Positions 25,411 through 37,495 of a DNA stretch of 64,000 nt are shown one piece after another. The notes below the pieces were generated by a model that did no database searches, was not told the origin of the DNA, and worked only from the letters and a program-made list of their open reading frames with translations. The stretch covers positions 2,232,001-2,296,000 of the forward strand of contig OX637805.1 in assembly GCA_951802425.1 (NCBI GenBank), in the 5' to 3' direction. The translations under genes were made by a program, and so were the position numbers. The stretch is from Clavaria fumosa (taxonomy: Eukaryota > Basidiomycota > Agaricomycetes > Agaricales > Clavariaceae). Every line of letters begins with the position of its first letter. Positions within the stretch are counted from its first letter, which is position 1.

Positions 25411-28235
25411 GCCTTTGCTCGCATATACTCCGATGGGTGATGGGCAGGTTGACATCTACTTTGTCAATCTAGTGGTGTCTCCTGTCCGTATGCTGAGACG
25501 GCCGGTTCCAACCTGATTTTTTGTCTGTACCCGCCAAAGGTGTCGTAGGCTGCTCCCATAAGTATCACCCCCGAACGACACGCGCCTGTTGTCAGTCACT
25601 CTTGCTACGGGATGACCACGAACAACGGTTGCGGATGTACATAGTGCAATACACCACCGAATGCGCGACAAGACCCAGGCTGGCAGACATTGCTGCCTGG
25701 CCTGGCCGATGAGTCTGCTCAATCAAGACTATGTAATCACCCAACACGGGTATGCAGATGCTGAGCGCTGAGGTAAAGTATTGCTGATTCTGATTACAAG
25801 AATGAATTGATGTCACGCACACGCACGAAAAGCGAAACGCCACGCTACAATACACCTGGCCATTGTCCGGGTATTCATCGATATTCATCAAGACCCCCAA
25901 TCTGACATGCACAAGAAACATAGGTCTAAACTTGACGCATGACACAGACTTGTGCGCGCCAGCAATAATCCCTCAGCGCTCAGCCAGCGAGACGTTAACA
26001 GAAACTGAAATTGAATCCTAGCGCGGGAGAAGCCGGCTTGCTTAGCATGTGAATCACGTGGAGATTTCATGATCAATGGTGCCAATGATTGCCACTTGGA
26101 CCTACATGCGGTACTCCACCGCCATACGGGCTGCATCACCGTGTGCGCGTGGTTCCTCGGAACGGCTGCTCTCTTTCCCCGGAATTATTTCCCCCATCTT
26201 TAGGACCACCTTGTACCTCGGCGTCTGTGCATTGTACTCTACGGGGCAGCGCCAGACGATGCACGGCAGCGCTGGTCATGAGAGGCCCACGCATTGTCAC
26301 ACACTCAAGGAACGTCTCACTATACACGATCGCTAATGCTGTGGTCCCATTGATCCGTTGCACTGGATTCAGAGGAGGTCAAACAACTTCTCGAATAATC
26401 TATGACCGCGGAACGCAAGATTGTCCAAAAAGTGATCCGGAGAAATCTCTGGGACCTTGGCAGTTCGGCGCCTTCTTCGTCTATCGTAGCTGATTCGACG
26501 AAACGCCGCGATTTGCCTCAATGCTTTTGCTCGGGCATCACGGCTCCGAGCGCAAGCTCTGACCTCGGACGTCCTGAACCTTCCCTTCCCTTCTTCTCAT
26601 GTGCGGCATATTCGCCGGTGTAGTGTCACACGAGCGAGTTCTTTCCTTCCTCCCACTTGCTGAGATTGGATTCAGACGAATCTTCGGCGGATAATTTGGC
26701 AAATTCGCCGGACACCCCTCTCGCCCCTGGTTCATCGATGACGAATTCCCTCCTTATCGCGATTTGTTTGTCATTTTTATTAGATGATGCAATGAGGGGT
26801 CCTGGTCCCAGAACGAACTAACGCACACGCTCGTGTCTTCCTTCTCTGCCTTGGTTGGGAAAGCCCTGAAAAGCAAGACGCGATCTTCGTGTGCACACTC
26901 GCGGCCAGTCCCGTGGGCCCTCGAATGACACACTGTTGTCATCTGGGTCGTCAACTCGTTTGTAAATCTGATGACCGGAGTGGATGCGACGCATTCCAAG
27001 ATAAGGACGTGGACGCTGCCTTCAGGTGCGGGGGGTCGTGGACGAAGTCCCGCGACTCCGGCCAAGACGTTGATCGGAAAAAGACGGTCGCTGAATGCAT
27101 CCGATGTCAAAGCGTGCTTTTGCGGGGCTTCCGAGGGAACAACGCGGAAGCCTTCGATGTTAGTTAAGAGTCTCAATGCACGCGGGAACGGTTTTCTTGC
27201 TTACTACTTGTGCCCCGCGTTTCCACGAGTCCTGTGTGTTAAAGGCAGTCATGACGTTATGCCATTCCGAGATGAGACATAGCTCCACCTGTTCCACGTG
27301 TGCCTTATATGCCGCGGTTTGTGAATTTCATAATTCCTTGAAATGGCATCCGAAGAAAGTGTGAGCGAACTGGTTCTGGCTTTCGGCAACCATCTCTTGG
27401 CAAAGGGTAGTTTAGGATGATCGATCGGACATTTGAGGATCGGGGAAACGGGTCAAAGGCCGACAGGGGCTATTTATAGTAGTTATCTTTTTTTTTGAAT
27501 AATTTTTTCGGGAGAGGCGAACGAGCCTGGAACGATAATTAAGCGGTGTGGCAAAGACACTGCAATACAGACACGGCAATACAGTAGATACGGTGTCACA
27601 TTATCTGATTACCTATCGGGTGTGTTGATGATGTGATATAGTCAAGTCTCAGATTAGCGGTCAGCTTTGATTTGAGCAATTTGTGCCAGTGGTGGTACAG
27701 TACCGCTTATATAACATGTTATAGCTAGCTTATATAGCGCATATACTCTGCCTCTCAGTTCAGTTCAGTGCGATGAAAGATGACAGCAAATTCCTTGGCC
27801 TTGGACACCGGGCTCTTTTGGAAGATCGCCTCCGAAGAGAGTAAAGCGAGCAGTAAAGGCTAACCATTCCGGCGCTGTCCGCAGACTCATCAACGATGCA
27901 TCACGTTTTAACGCATGTACTGCATGTAATTCGATTGAACACCGTACAGTTGCATACTGGTACCCCCGAAGCGCAGACGAAGTGCGCCCTTTTTTTTTAC
28001 CGTATGGGTTTGGGGGGGTTGACTTGTGGTTTGCATGTGTTTGTGGATTGATACATTGGCATTTAATAGGCAACTTGGCCCAGCTTCCACTTTCTCACTC
28101 GACCCTCACTCCCCACCGACATCGTCCCGCTCGTCCTTAAGGGCACCCCAGTCGGCTTCCTTGCTGCTATAGCTCTCTCCTCCTCCCCTCTCCCCCTCCC
28201 CTCTCCCACTCTCTTCCCGCCCAATCCCCCAGTCA
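25411..28235. other. 2.8-kb spacer before PMA1, no gene supported
   Basis: Several frames of 60-140 codons occur on both strands (for example 26754-27176, minus), but none has conserved motifs or a convincing splice pattern. A perfect 14-bp palindrome, TATAACATGTTATA, lies near 27710-27725. A pyrimidine-rich tract at about 28165-28225 sits immediately ahead of PMA1 and is probably part of its promoter or leader. Confidence 0.5.
28165..28225 (+). promoter_or_regulatory. Pyrimidine-rich tract upstream of PMA1
   Basis: An almost pure C/T run of about 60 bases ends roughly 10 bp before the PMA1 start codon. Such tracts precede the start sites of highly expressed fungal genes; its role here is inferred from position and composition only. 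Confidence 0.5.
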
Positions 28236-31200
28236 ATGATGTCAGCCCCAGCTGATGCAGCAAAGGAGGTCGCGCCTGAGGGCCCTCCGTCGGACACGAC
28301 CATGGACAAGATGGAGAAAGAGGAAAAAGGATTAAGCAATTCGGACCCTCCCAAAGGTACGACCCCCAAGGATGGAAGTCCGTTGTCAGACACGACCATA
28401 GTCAAGATGGAGAAAGAGGAAAAAGGATTAAGCAATGGGGACCCTCCCAAAGATACGACCCCCAAAGATGGAAGTCCTTTGTCGGACACGACCATGGTCA
28501 AGATGGAGAAAGAGGGAAAAGGATTAAGCAATGGGGACCCTCCCAAAAGTACGACCCCCCGGGATGTCAAAATAGAGGCACCGAAGCATGCATCTTGTCA
28601 CGACGAGAAATCCGAGAAACCTGCTCGTATGTGCTTCATTCCGTTGTAACGTACCATGATGTTTATCGACCCGTCCATGGGTTTCGGCAGACGCTGTTGT
28701 TGATGTGCTTGTGAGTTCCTGTACAATTTGTCTCTCCTCACGTCTCACTATCCTTCTTCTCAAGATCGAGTTGAAAGCGGATGACCTTTATGACAAGGAC
28801 AAGGTTGATTTAGAGACTATCGTCATCGACGATGTCTTCAAATTGCTTCAATGCGACGAGAATGGTCTCAGCTCTGAAGAAGCTAAACGCCGCATCGAGC
28901 TCTTTGGGCCCAATAAGTTGGAGTCTGAAGAGCAGAATCCCATTCTACAGGTATGGATTTTTTTGCGACTTATTTTTTTGCGTTTTTTCGTCTCAACTGG
29001 TGTCTAGTTCCTGAGCTTCATGTGGAACCCGTTATCTTGGGTTATGGAAGCCGCTGCATTAGTGGCTATTGCTCTATCTAACGGCGAACACCGTGCCCCA
29101 GATTGGCCAGACTTTGCCGGTATCATCCTCTTACTAATCATTAATTCGACCATCGGTTTCTACGAAGAACGAAACGCTGGTAATGCAGTGAAGGCCCTCA
29201 TGGATTCGCTCGCGCCTAAGGCGAAGGTCAAACGCGATGGCTCGTGGATGGAGATTGAATCCTCGGACCTCGTGCCTGGAGACATGATTTCTTTCAAGAT
29301 TGGTGACATTGTGCCCGCGGACTGTCGTCTGACAGAGGCCATCAACGTCTCAATCGATCAAGCTGCACTTACGGGCGAGTCTTTACCCCAGAGCAAGAAA
29401 CTCGGCGACCAATGTTTCTCGCAAGTGTTTTCGTTGCCATTGCCATCCTCTTCACTAACAATGATTCTCGCAGTGGTTCGACCTGTAAGCAAGGGGAGGC
29501 TGAAGGTGTAGTCATTTCAACCGGCGCGAACACGTTCTTCGGTCGTGCAGCCTCCCTCGTGGGTGCGGATGACGATACAACTGGTCACTTGCAGAAGATT
29601 CTTGCTCAGATTGGTTCTTTTTGCCTCGTCGCAATCGGGATATTTGTGATTGCCGAGATATTCGTTCTGTACGCTGGCTTCCGTTACCCGTACCGTCGCG
29701 GTCTCGACAACATCCTTGTCCTCTTGATCGGTGGCATCCCAATCGCTATGCCGACTGTGCTTTCCGTCACCTTGGCCGTTGGCGCGCAGCAGCTTGCCAA
29801 GCACAAGGCCATTGTCACCCGAATCACGGCCATCGAGGAGCTGGCTGGTGTCACGATCTTATGCTCAGACAAGACTGGAACGCTTACGACTAACAAGCTC
29901 ACCATTGACCGGGACACGATCAAAACGTATAGCCGTTTCTCCGCCGAGGAAGTCGTCCTCCTCTCCGCCTACGCGTCTCGCACGGAGAACCAGGACGCTA
30001 TCGATTTCTGCGTCGTCCAGGCCGGCGGTGGCCCAAGCCATGCGCGCGAAGGAATCAAGCTGCTCGACTTCAAGCCATTTAATCCGGTGGACAAGCGGAC
30101 CGAGATAACATACCGGGAAGAATCCACGGGCAAGCTCAAGCGCGTCACTAAGGGTATGACTGGTATCGTCATTGACCTCTGCACACGCAACAAGACCGAG
30201 GAGTTGGAGGCCAGACTCGAAGCCGACGTTGAAGAGTATGCACAGCGCGGGTTACGGGCGCTCGCTGTCGGGTATGAAGAGCTAGATGGCGACGACCCTG
30301 AGGCTGAAGGCAATGGTATTGAACTGATCGGACTCCTCGCTATCTTTGACCCCCCGCGCGACGATACTAAACAGACGATCGAGGATGCTCTTGCTCTCGG
30401 CGTGAAAGTGAAGATGGTCACTGGCGACCAGCTCGCTATTGCGAAGGAAACCGGCCGTCGCCTTGGCCTGGGCGATCATATGTATCCTGCAAAAGTCTTG
30501 AAGGATGGTCCCGCGCCTGGTGCCAAGTATGCGTCGTTGGACGAGATGATCATGGATGCGGACGGCTTCGCAGGGGTGTTCCCGGAGCACAAGTACGAGA
30601 TCGTCAAGCGTTTGCAAGGTCTTGGACATCTTTGCGCGATGACGGGCGACGGTGCCAACGACGCTCCCGCCCTGTCGCGTGCCAACGTTGGTATCGCAGT
30701 CGAAGGTGCCACCGACGCGGCTCGTAGCGCTGCCGACATCGTGCTGACCGAGCCTGGTCTCTCAACTATCGTTCACGCCATCCGTGGTTCTCGCATCATC
30801 TTCCAGCGCATGAGGAACTATTCCATCTACGCGTGCGCCGTCACTATCCGTATCGTGGTGTGTTTTGCCATCCTCGCCTTTGCGTATAAGTTCGACTTTC
30901 CACCGTTCATGGTCCTGGTCATTGCGCTTCTCAATGACGGCACCATCATGACCCTGTCCGTCGACCGTGTCCTTCCGTCGATGACTCCGGACAGTTGGGA
31001 CCTGGCTGAGATCTTCTCGTATGCCGTCGCCTACGGATTGTATCTTACCTTGTCAACGTGTGTCGTCCTTCCCTAACATTTTTCTTATCATTCTGATCTG
31101 TTTTGCTTATCAGCGTTGCACTCGTTGCGATCATCATTGAGACCACGTTCTTCCAAGACAAGTTCGGTGTCCGTTTGACGCCTCCGGGACCTGAAGCCCC

Positions 31201-31831
31201 AGCCAGGATTGCGGACGACCCTCAGCTGCACATGATTGTGTACCTGCAAGTGGCTGTTATCTCGCAGGCCTTGATCTTCGTCACTCGCGCGCATGGTTTC
31301 TTCTTCATGGAACGTCCCTCTTACGCTCTGATTGGCGCTTTCGCGATTGCTCAGCTCGTCTCCTCGATCATCGCTGCCTATGCGGACTGGGGCTTCACCA
31401 AAATCCATTCCATATCTGGAGGTTGGATTGGAATTATTTGGGTCTGGGTATGTGGCTAATTTGCTCCTTTGAGTGATGAGTAATGCTTATATATTTGGGG
31501 TGTGCAGAACATCATTTGGTTTATTCCTCTGGATTGGATCAAGTTTGCCATGAAAGCGACCATCATTAAGAAGCTCCGCGCGCGCGCAGCCCAACCCCGC
31601 GCAGTCACCGCGGAAGGCATTCCGTTGGTGCGCACCACGTCACGCGTGGCATCCATCCACGAGTCATTGTACTCGAACCGCGTGTCGTTCATCAGGCGGG
31701 CGGCGCGCAAGGTTGGCTTTGGCCAGAAAGTCTCGGTCAAACCCGAGGAGTTGCAGAGATTCAGCAGCATCCAGGCCCACCGCACTGGTGTTACTCTGGC
31801 TCGCAACCCAAGCCGGACCGTCCCTGTATAG
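28236..31831 (+). CDS. PMA1: Plasma-membrane H+-ATPase, P-type (P3A)
   Basis: Seven exons (28236-28626, 28691-28710, 28765-28950, 29008-29420, 29474-31057, 31114-31447, 31508-31831) give 1083 aa. The enzyme pumps protons out of the cell using ATP and sets the membrane potential that drives nutrient uptake. Landmarks in order: [20 protein letters not shown] (first membrane segments), LTGESLP (actuator domain), the phosphorylated Asp in [13 protein letters not shown] (codon 29868-29870), [39 protein letters not shown], and the C-terminal membrane segments from about 30810. The N-terminus is unusual: about 137 residues with three 32-residue repeats precede the common core. Intron 4 has a GC donor. 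Two possible starts lie at 28236 and 28239. Confidence 0.96.
28290..28563 (+). repeat. 96-bp tandem repeat coding for the PMA1 N-terminus
   Basis: Units start at 28290, 28386 and 28482, exactly 96 bp apart, and encode about 32 residues each, with the core [10 protein letters not shown] followed by DPPK, TTPKDG and SPLSDTT. Units 2 and 3 are closest. The exact multiple of three keeps the frame. The third unit is incomplete at its end. Confidence 0.9.
29421..29473 (+). other. GC-AG intron in PMA1
   Basis: Joining GACCAATGTTTCTC to TGGTTCGACCTG gives the conserved [13 protein letters not shown] reading. The donor is GCAAGT and the acceptor CTCGCAG. The neighbouring GT donor 4 bp later would lead to a stop codon soon after the acceptor. 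Confidence 0.85.
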
Positions 31832-32393
31832 TGAGAGAGAGAGCGAGAAAGGCGCGTACGTGTGTACGGATGCGTGGAGGGGGGCGTGTAGACAAAGGAC
31901 ATACGATGCCTGTTCCGAACCGCCATGGTCTTTGTTTGCTTTTCCTCTGTCGTTCCCTTCTTCAACAAGGGACCTCTCCCCCATGTGACACGCATGTCCT
32001 CGACCTGGATTTGTTATGGCAGCTCGGATTGCGCTCTTTTGTCCCCCTCCCTTGTCGTTGGTTAATTTGTACATTTCTTCCTCCCTGTGTCTACGAGAAA
32101 GGGGGCGGTCTGTCGGTGTCGAAGTATCTAGTCCTGTGTAGAATTGAGCCTTGAATATATTGGCTCGGTATGTTGCTTGGTCAAGGTCATGATGCCATAC
32201 CCGTGTCGGCTACCTTTTGTTGCTTTGTGCTATGCAACTCGCTGCAGTCCTTTTTGCAACGCACTGGCAATGCTACTCTGCATGACTTCTTCCACTTCAT
32301 TTGCCAAGTAAAACTCACGTGCCTATCAGTATCACGTGACTCGTTCCCACAAGCCGCGTCGAACGTCGCGCGAGATGAACGCGATGAACCTCA
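31832..32393. other. Spacer between PMA1 and the condensin gene
   Basis: Holds the PMA1 3' end and the upstream region of CND1. A GAGAGAGAGAGCGAGAAAG run follows the PMA1 stop codon. CACGTGA-type words occur near 32317 and 32335, ahead of the CND1 start. No gene seen. Confidence 0.5.
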
Positions 32394-35300
32394 ATGGACA
32401 GCTTTGAACTACAAGACAACATACAGGCTCTTCAAGATCCGCAAAGCTATGAAATCCCAAATGAGCACGACTTTCAAATAGAAGACCCAGGGTTGATACT
32501 TGAAGGCAAGTAATTGCCACAGTGCCCAAAGCGCTTCACGCCATGAACCATGATTCTAGGAGCGGTCGACGCCGTCGCACAATCCCCGGACGCCATCACG
32601 GAGCAGGAGGTGTTTGATGTCTACCGCAGCCTGCTGAAGCATGCGCACCTCGTTCCTGGGCACGTCATGAGCAAGGTGCTTGACTCGATCTCCTCGGGTC
32701 TGCACGCACAGGTCGACGCGACGCTGCGCGACCTCGAACGGGAGGACCAACAGGTTCTGGTCGCGCATAAGACGTCTTTGGAGGTCTACGCGTTTCTCTT
32801 GCAGTGGTTTGTCAGCGCTGCGGAGAAGGTCAGAGGGGTGGCAGAGGACGATGTTGCCCTGGCCACCCCCGTCCCCCGCGCGAGGAGGGGACGAGGTGCC
32901 AGGGCGGGCGCCAACAATACTAGAGCGCCGGCCGCCGCGTCGGCAAAGAAAAACGAGTGGACGTGGATTGACCAGATACCCGCTACGCTCGCGCTCATCA
33001 GCAAGGTGCTCCGACTCAAGACGCATAAACTATGGTCGACGGCTACAGAGCGGGACACATTTATTACGTGCGTGTTTCTTAGGCTTGTCATCGGTTCTAT
33101 TTAGTGATGCACTATCTCAATAGCTGCGTGACGCGGCCTGCATACCATATCGCTGAGAATGAGCAATACATGAAATCGCAAGCCGTCAGACTGGGTGTGT
33201 ACAAAGTCATCTGTCTCGCTGTGAAGCATCACGGGCACGCGCTTGCTGCTCAAATCAGCGTCATGCAATGCCTTCATCACTATGAGCATTTGTCGGAGCC
33301 AATGGCAGAGTGCCTCACTGTCCTCGCGAAGGAATTCGACCATGCCCAATTGGGAGAGGAGATACTACGCGAGATTGCCTCGAAGTCGTTTAACGCGCAG
33401 GACTCGAAAGGCCCGCGGGCCTTTTCGAGATTCTTGGTTCGGTTCGCAGAGCTCGCTCCGAGATCTGTTTTGAAGCAGTTCAGCCTCCTGTTGGCACACC
33501 TGGATTCAGAGGTCAGTCAGGAATCCGGCTGTCTTGTGTTGGAGCTGTCGCTTATAATGTTGTGCTAAAAGTCGTACTCTATGCGCATGGCACTGGTCGA
33601 GGCCATCGGCTCGCTTTTCCGCGAACTGGCCACTGCTCCGGACCTGACCGCCGATTCGTCTCAGTCTCACCGTCAACTCAACAGCCTCCATGATCTCCTT
33701 CTTGAACGCACGCTCGATGTCTCATCCTACGTCCGAGCCAAAGTACTCTCCGTTTTCTCGCGACTGTGTGATCTGCCGGTCAAATTCCCGAAGCAGCGTT
33801 TGGCGGTGACCAGAGTTGCCGTCGACTCCTTGGAAGACAAGGCTGCGGGTGTGAGGAAAGCAGCGGTGGTGCTTCTAGTCAAGCTCGTAGTGACTCATCC
33901 GTATGGCCTCATGCATGGAGGATTGCTTGGTTTGCGCGAATGGGAGGAGAGGTATCAGAATGTGAAAGAAGAATTGGATCGGATGGAGGGGTCTTCTACC
34001 GCCCAGGACCGTTTGAAAGAGGAAGGGGAGGAAGTTGAAGACGATAACGAGGACCAGGACCAGGACCAGGACCAGGACGAGGAAACACGAACACCGAAAC
34101 CCGAAACACCCAAGCGCAGGAAATCAGAGCTCGATATGGCTGCACTGACGGACGAGCAAGCGGCACTCGCCGCGCTGGAGAGCAATCAACTTCTTCACTT
34201 ACGGCTACGGAAGAAATACTATGTTGAGGCTCTCAATTTTATCCGACAAGTAGAAAGTGCGATGGAGGTGTTGGGAAAGCTTATTGGCTCTACGAGCAAG
34301 GCAGAAGTGTTGGAGGCAATGGAATTCTTCCGCGTCGCGTACGAGTATCAATTTGACACCGCGCAAGTGAGCCAGCACTTTTTTTATCCGGAGCCACCGA
34401 CCAATCCATCTCTTCAGGTCGGCATCAAGAAGATGCTACATCTGATATGGTCCAAGGACAGCAACTCGACATCTGAAGACGGCAAAGAGCTGAAAGGGGT
34501 ACGATCGAGGCTGCTGGAATGCTATCGCAGCCTTTATTTCGATCCAATACCTGACATGGAGCCAAAACAGCAGGTCAATAGGATCGCCAGGAATATGATA
34601 GAGTACGTGGTCTACTTGATTGCTTCACTCAATGTGGAAAGTGCGAACTCCTGCCTTAAAGATTAACATACAATGCTACCCTGGCCGAACTCACGAGTTT
34701 GGAGGAGATGCTGAGATCTATGATGGATGATGGGCAGATCCACTCTGACCTAGTTGCTAAGCTTTGGCAGGTTTACAGTACGTAATCGCGATACCAAGGT
34801 TGCTTCTTGTTTCTATTCCTTCGCGGTCTCTAGGTTCGGATCGACCGCTACCAAAGCAACAACGCAGAGGTGCGATCATCGTAATTGGGATGCTTGCATT
34901 GGCGAAGAGGAGTGTTGTGACTGATCGAGTGGACACCTTACTGAAGGTCGGGCTTGGACCTCTGGGGAAGGTGATGTTCATGCACGGCTTTCCACCCTAC
35001 ACAATCCGGATACTTATGAACCTTATCAGAGTGATTTGACGCTCGCAAGATACACATGTGTCGCATTACAACGCCTCAACGGGAGTGTCAAAAAAGTCAA
35101 AGGTGATATTGTTTATTATAGGTGCTTTAATCTGTAAAAAATAACCGAACAATCAGGTTCCCTCTCGGACACGACACTTAGGATTGAAACGAACAATGTT
35201 ATATTTCGAAAGCTGCAAGACGTGATTGAAGAACCATGTCGTTCGAAGGAATGGTTCGCACTCGCAGAGCAAATCGTAAATACGATTTACGCTTTGGCGG

Positions 35301-37062
35301 AGCACCCTGATACTTTATGCAACGTTCTGATCAAGAATCTGACTTTCCGAGCGTTCAGTCGACCGCCGAAGGTGCAGCCCCCCCTGGATAAAGAGCCGGA
35401 CATGATGGATGTGGTAACGTCATACATAGAAGACGAGGCGCCGAGTGTTCAACCCTCATGCTCACCCACTACTTCTGGGCAGACCCATCCAGAACAGGAC
35501 GTGGGTGATGCTTTCGAGTTGAGCCAACTTCTCTTTATAGTTGGGCATGTCGCCATCAAGCACATCGTGTATCTTGAGCTGGTCGAAAGAGAATGGAAGC
35601 GGCAGAGGGATGTACGTCAATCAGGTACGATCATCGGGGTCCCGAAACATAGCGAAGAGCTGGATCAGGTCGCTGGGAACGCTGAAGACGAGATCGGAGA
35701 AAGGGTAGCAGCCGTACGAGAGACTGAGCTGCTATACGGGTCGGACTCCCTGTTGGCCATCTATGGACCAATGCTCGTTCATATATGTGGCAGTCCTCAC
35801 AAATTTAAGGTGAGTCTCGTGCAGTGCCTAATGACATGCCCACCTCTGATAAATGAGGAAGAATCGAACATTGAGAGCTGCGGCAACTCTATCATTCAGC
35901 AAATTCTTGTGCGTCAGTTCTCAGTTCTGTGACGAGCATCATCGGTTGCTCTTCAAGATCCTAGAAACCTCAAAGGACGCCAATATCCGTAGCAATATTG
36001 TGATTGCTCTTGGCGATGTCGCAGTCTCTTTCAGCAATATTGTGGATGAGAACAGCAACGAATTGTATAAAGGTCTCTCTGATCAAGATCTCGTGGTCAA
36101 AAAGAATACTCTAATGGTACTCACGCACCTGATCCTGAATGGAATGATCAAAATAAAAGGCCAATTGGGGGAGATGGCCAAGTGTTTGGAAGACCCAGAT
36201 CCTCGCATTGTGGACTTGGCAAAGCTCTTCTTCACTGAGCTCTCGACGAAGGAGAATGCCATCTATAATAATCTTCCTGACGGTTTGTTCAAAGTCTTCT
36301 CCAAATGGTCTCTTGCTCACCGGTCCCTGTAGTCATTAGTCATTTATCCACGGGAGATCATGCCGTGAATGAGGAAACTTTCCAAAGTACAATGAAGTAT
36401 ATATTCACATTCATCGAGAAGGTACGGATCTGCCTCCGGGCCTCGCTGTGAAATTTACCTGATCAGTCGTGTAGGAGAAGCAGGCCGAGAATATTGTAGA
36501 GAAACTGTGTCAACGATTCCGGTTATCAGACGAGCCTCGGCAATGGCGTGACATCGCCTTCTGTCTCTCCTTGCTTCCCTTCAAATCCGACCGCTCTGTC
36601 AAAAAATTGATCGAAGGGCTCCAATTTTACCGCGACAAACTGCATGAAGAAGCCGTGTTCACCAGATTTACGGAGATTCTTGCCAAGGTCCATCATTATT
36701 CTAATTTACACCCGTGTCTCTCTAGCTGAAGCAAAATATAATTGCCAGGCTCGTTCAAACAAGTCGGCCAACAAACCTGACTCGGAGCTCAACGAGTTTG
36801 AGACTGTGCGCAACAGCTGCTTATTATATGACCTGATCTTGACATTTCCGCAGATACTTGAGAAACATCGACAGCAGGGTGCAGAAGACGAACAACTGGA
36901 AAAGCGGGCCCAAGGGAAGAAAGCCGCTGCCAAGAAAAGGATAGTTCGTCGATGTATGGTAGATTCGTTTATCATTTAGGCTTTAAGCTGATGTGTCCTT
37001 ATCTTGTAGCTGCACGCAAGCAATCCGTCTCCACAGCAGCAGAGCAGGACGAGGACGAATAG
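32394..37062 (+). CDS. YCS4: Condensin HEAT-repeat subunit 1 (CND1/Ycs4/CAP-D2)
   Basis: Condensin compacts chromosomes in mitosis; this subunit is one of its two HEAT-repeat proteins and binds the kleisin and DNA. The gene spans about 4.7 kb with many short introns and gives roughly 1,250-1,300 aa. It starts at 32394 (MDSFELQDNIQALQDPQ). Typical blocks: YEIPNEHDF at the N-terminus; CVTRPAYHIAENEQYMKSQ; RMALVEAIGSLF; an acidic linker with a DQDQDQDQDEE run (about 34045-34085); LSQLLFIVGHVAIKHIVYLE; and near the C-terminus NIVIALGDVAVSFSNIVDEN, DQDLVVKKNTLMVLTHLILN and DPDPRIVDLAKLFFTELSTK, followed by the basic tail. Intron 1 needs a GC donor. Splicing was checked at six junctions and stayed in frame; the remaining borders are approximate. 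Confidence 0.93.
32506..32559 (+). other. GC-AG intron in the condensin gene
   Basis: Exon 1 ends at GATACTTGAAG and exon 2 begins GAGCGGTCGACG, joining in frame as LEGAVDAVAQ. The donor is GCAAGT and the acceptor TTCTAG, 54 nt. Using the GT within GCAAGTAAT shifts the frame and soon meets a stop. Confidence 0.8.
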
Positions 37063-37495
37063 TCGAAGAGTTGAGCCAAGATGCGTGTTGCCTATGACGC
37101 TGAATCTAGTTCGAAGGTTGTAAGCTTGTGCAGTGTAGTTCTGTAAATCTATTGAATTAGAGTATTCTTATTGCAATGAAGTTTGCATCAATCTATCGAA
37201 GAGCTGGCTTTGGAGGGAATGAAGCTGTTCCAATACCTCTCGCGTCCACCTTTCACTCTTAGTAGGTAAAATGTGTCGTTCTCGTACGCAAAACTGAAAT
37301 GTATGCTCTACATCCATATTGAGTACAAGCCATATTGCAGAAGTCCTGAACAAGCGGAGCTTTTGCGTTAAGTCTCTTGGCAGGCTACAATGTTGTAGGT
37401 TCCAGGCCTAAGTTTCTACGACCCTCTCAGAGGCGTCGATTGTCCTGCCTCCTAAGTTTTACTACATAATGCAGACGAGTGTCCATCAGGTTTGA

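Noticed and set aside
26754..27176. 140-codon minus-strand frame in the spacer before PMA1
   Set aside because: No conserved motif, no promoter or splice support, and composition like the surrounding spacer. I left it as unsupported.
27705..27730. TATAACATGTTATA palindrome as an operator
   Set aside because: Perfect but AT-rich and isolated, 500 bp from any gene start; expected by chance in such DNA.
16122..37062. Separase and condensin close together, considered as a functional cluster
   Set aside because: NMD3, RPB10 and PMA1 lie between them, on both strands. Nothing indicates co-regulation, so I treat it as chance.
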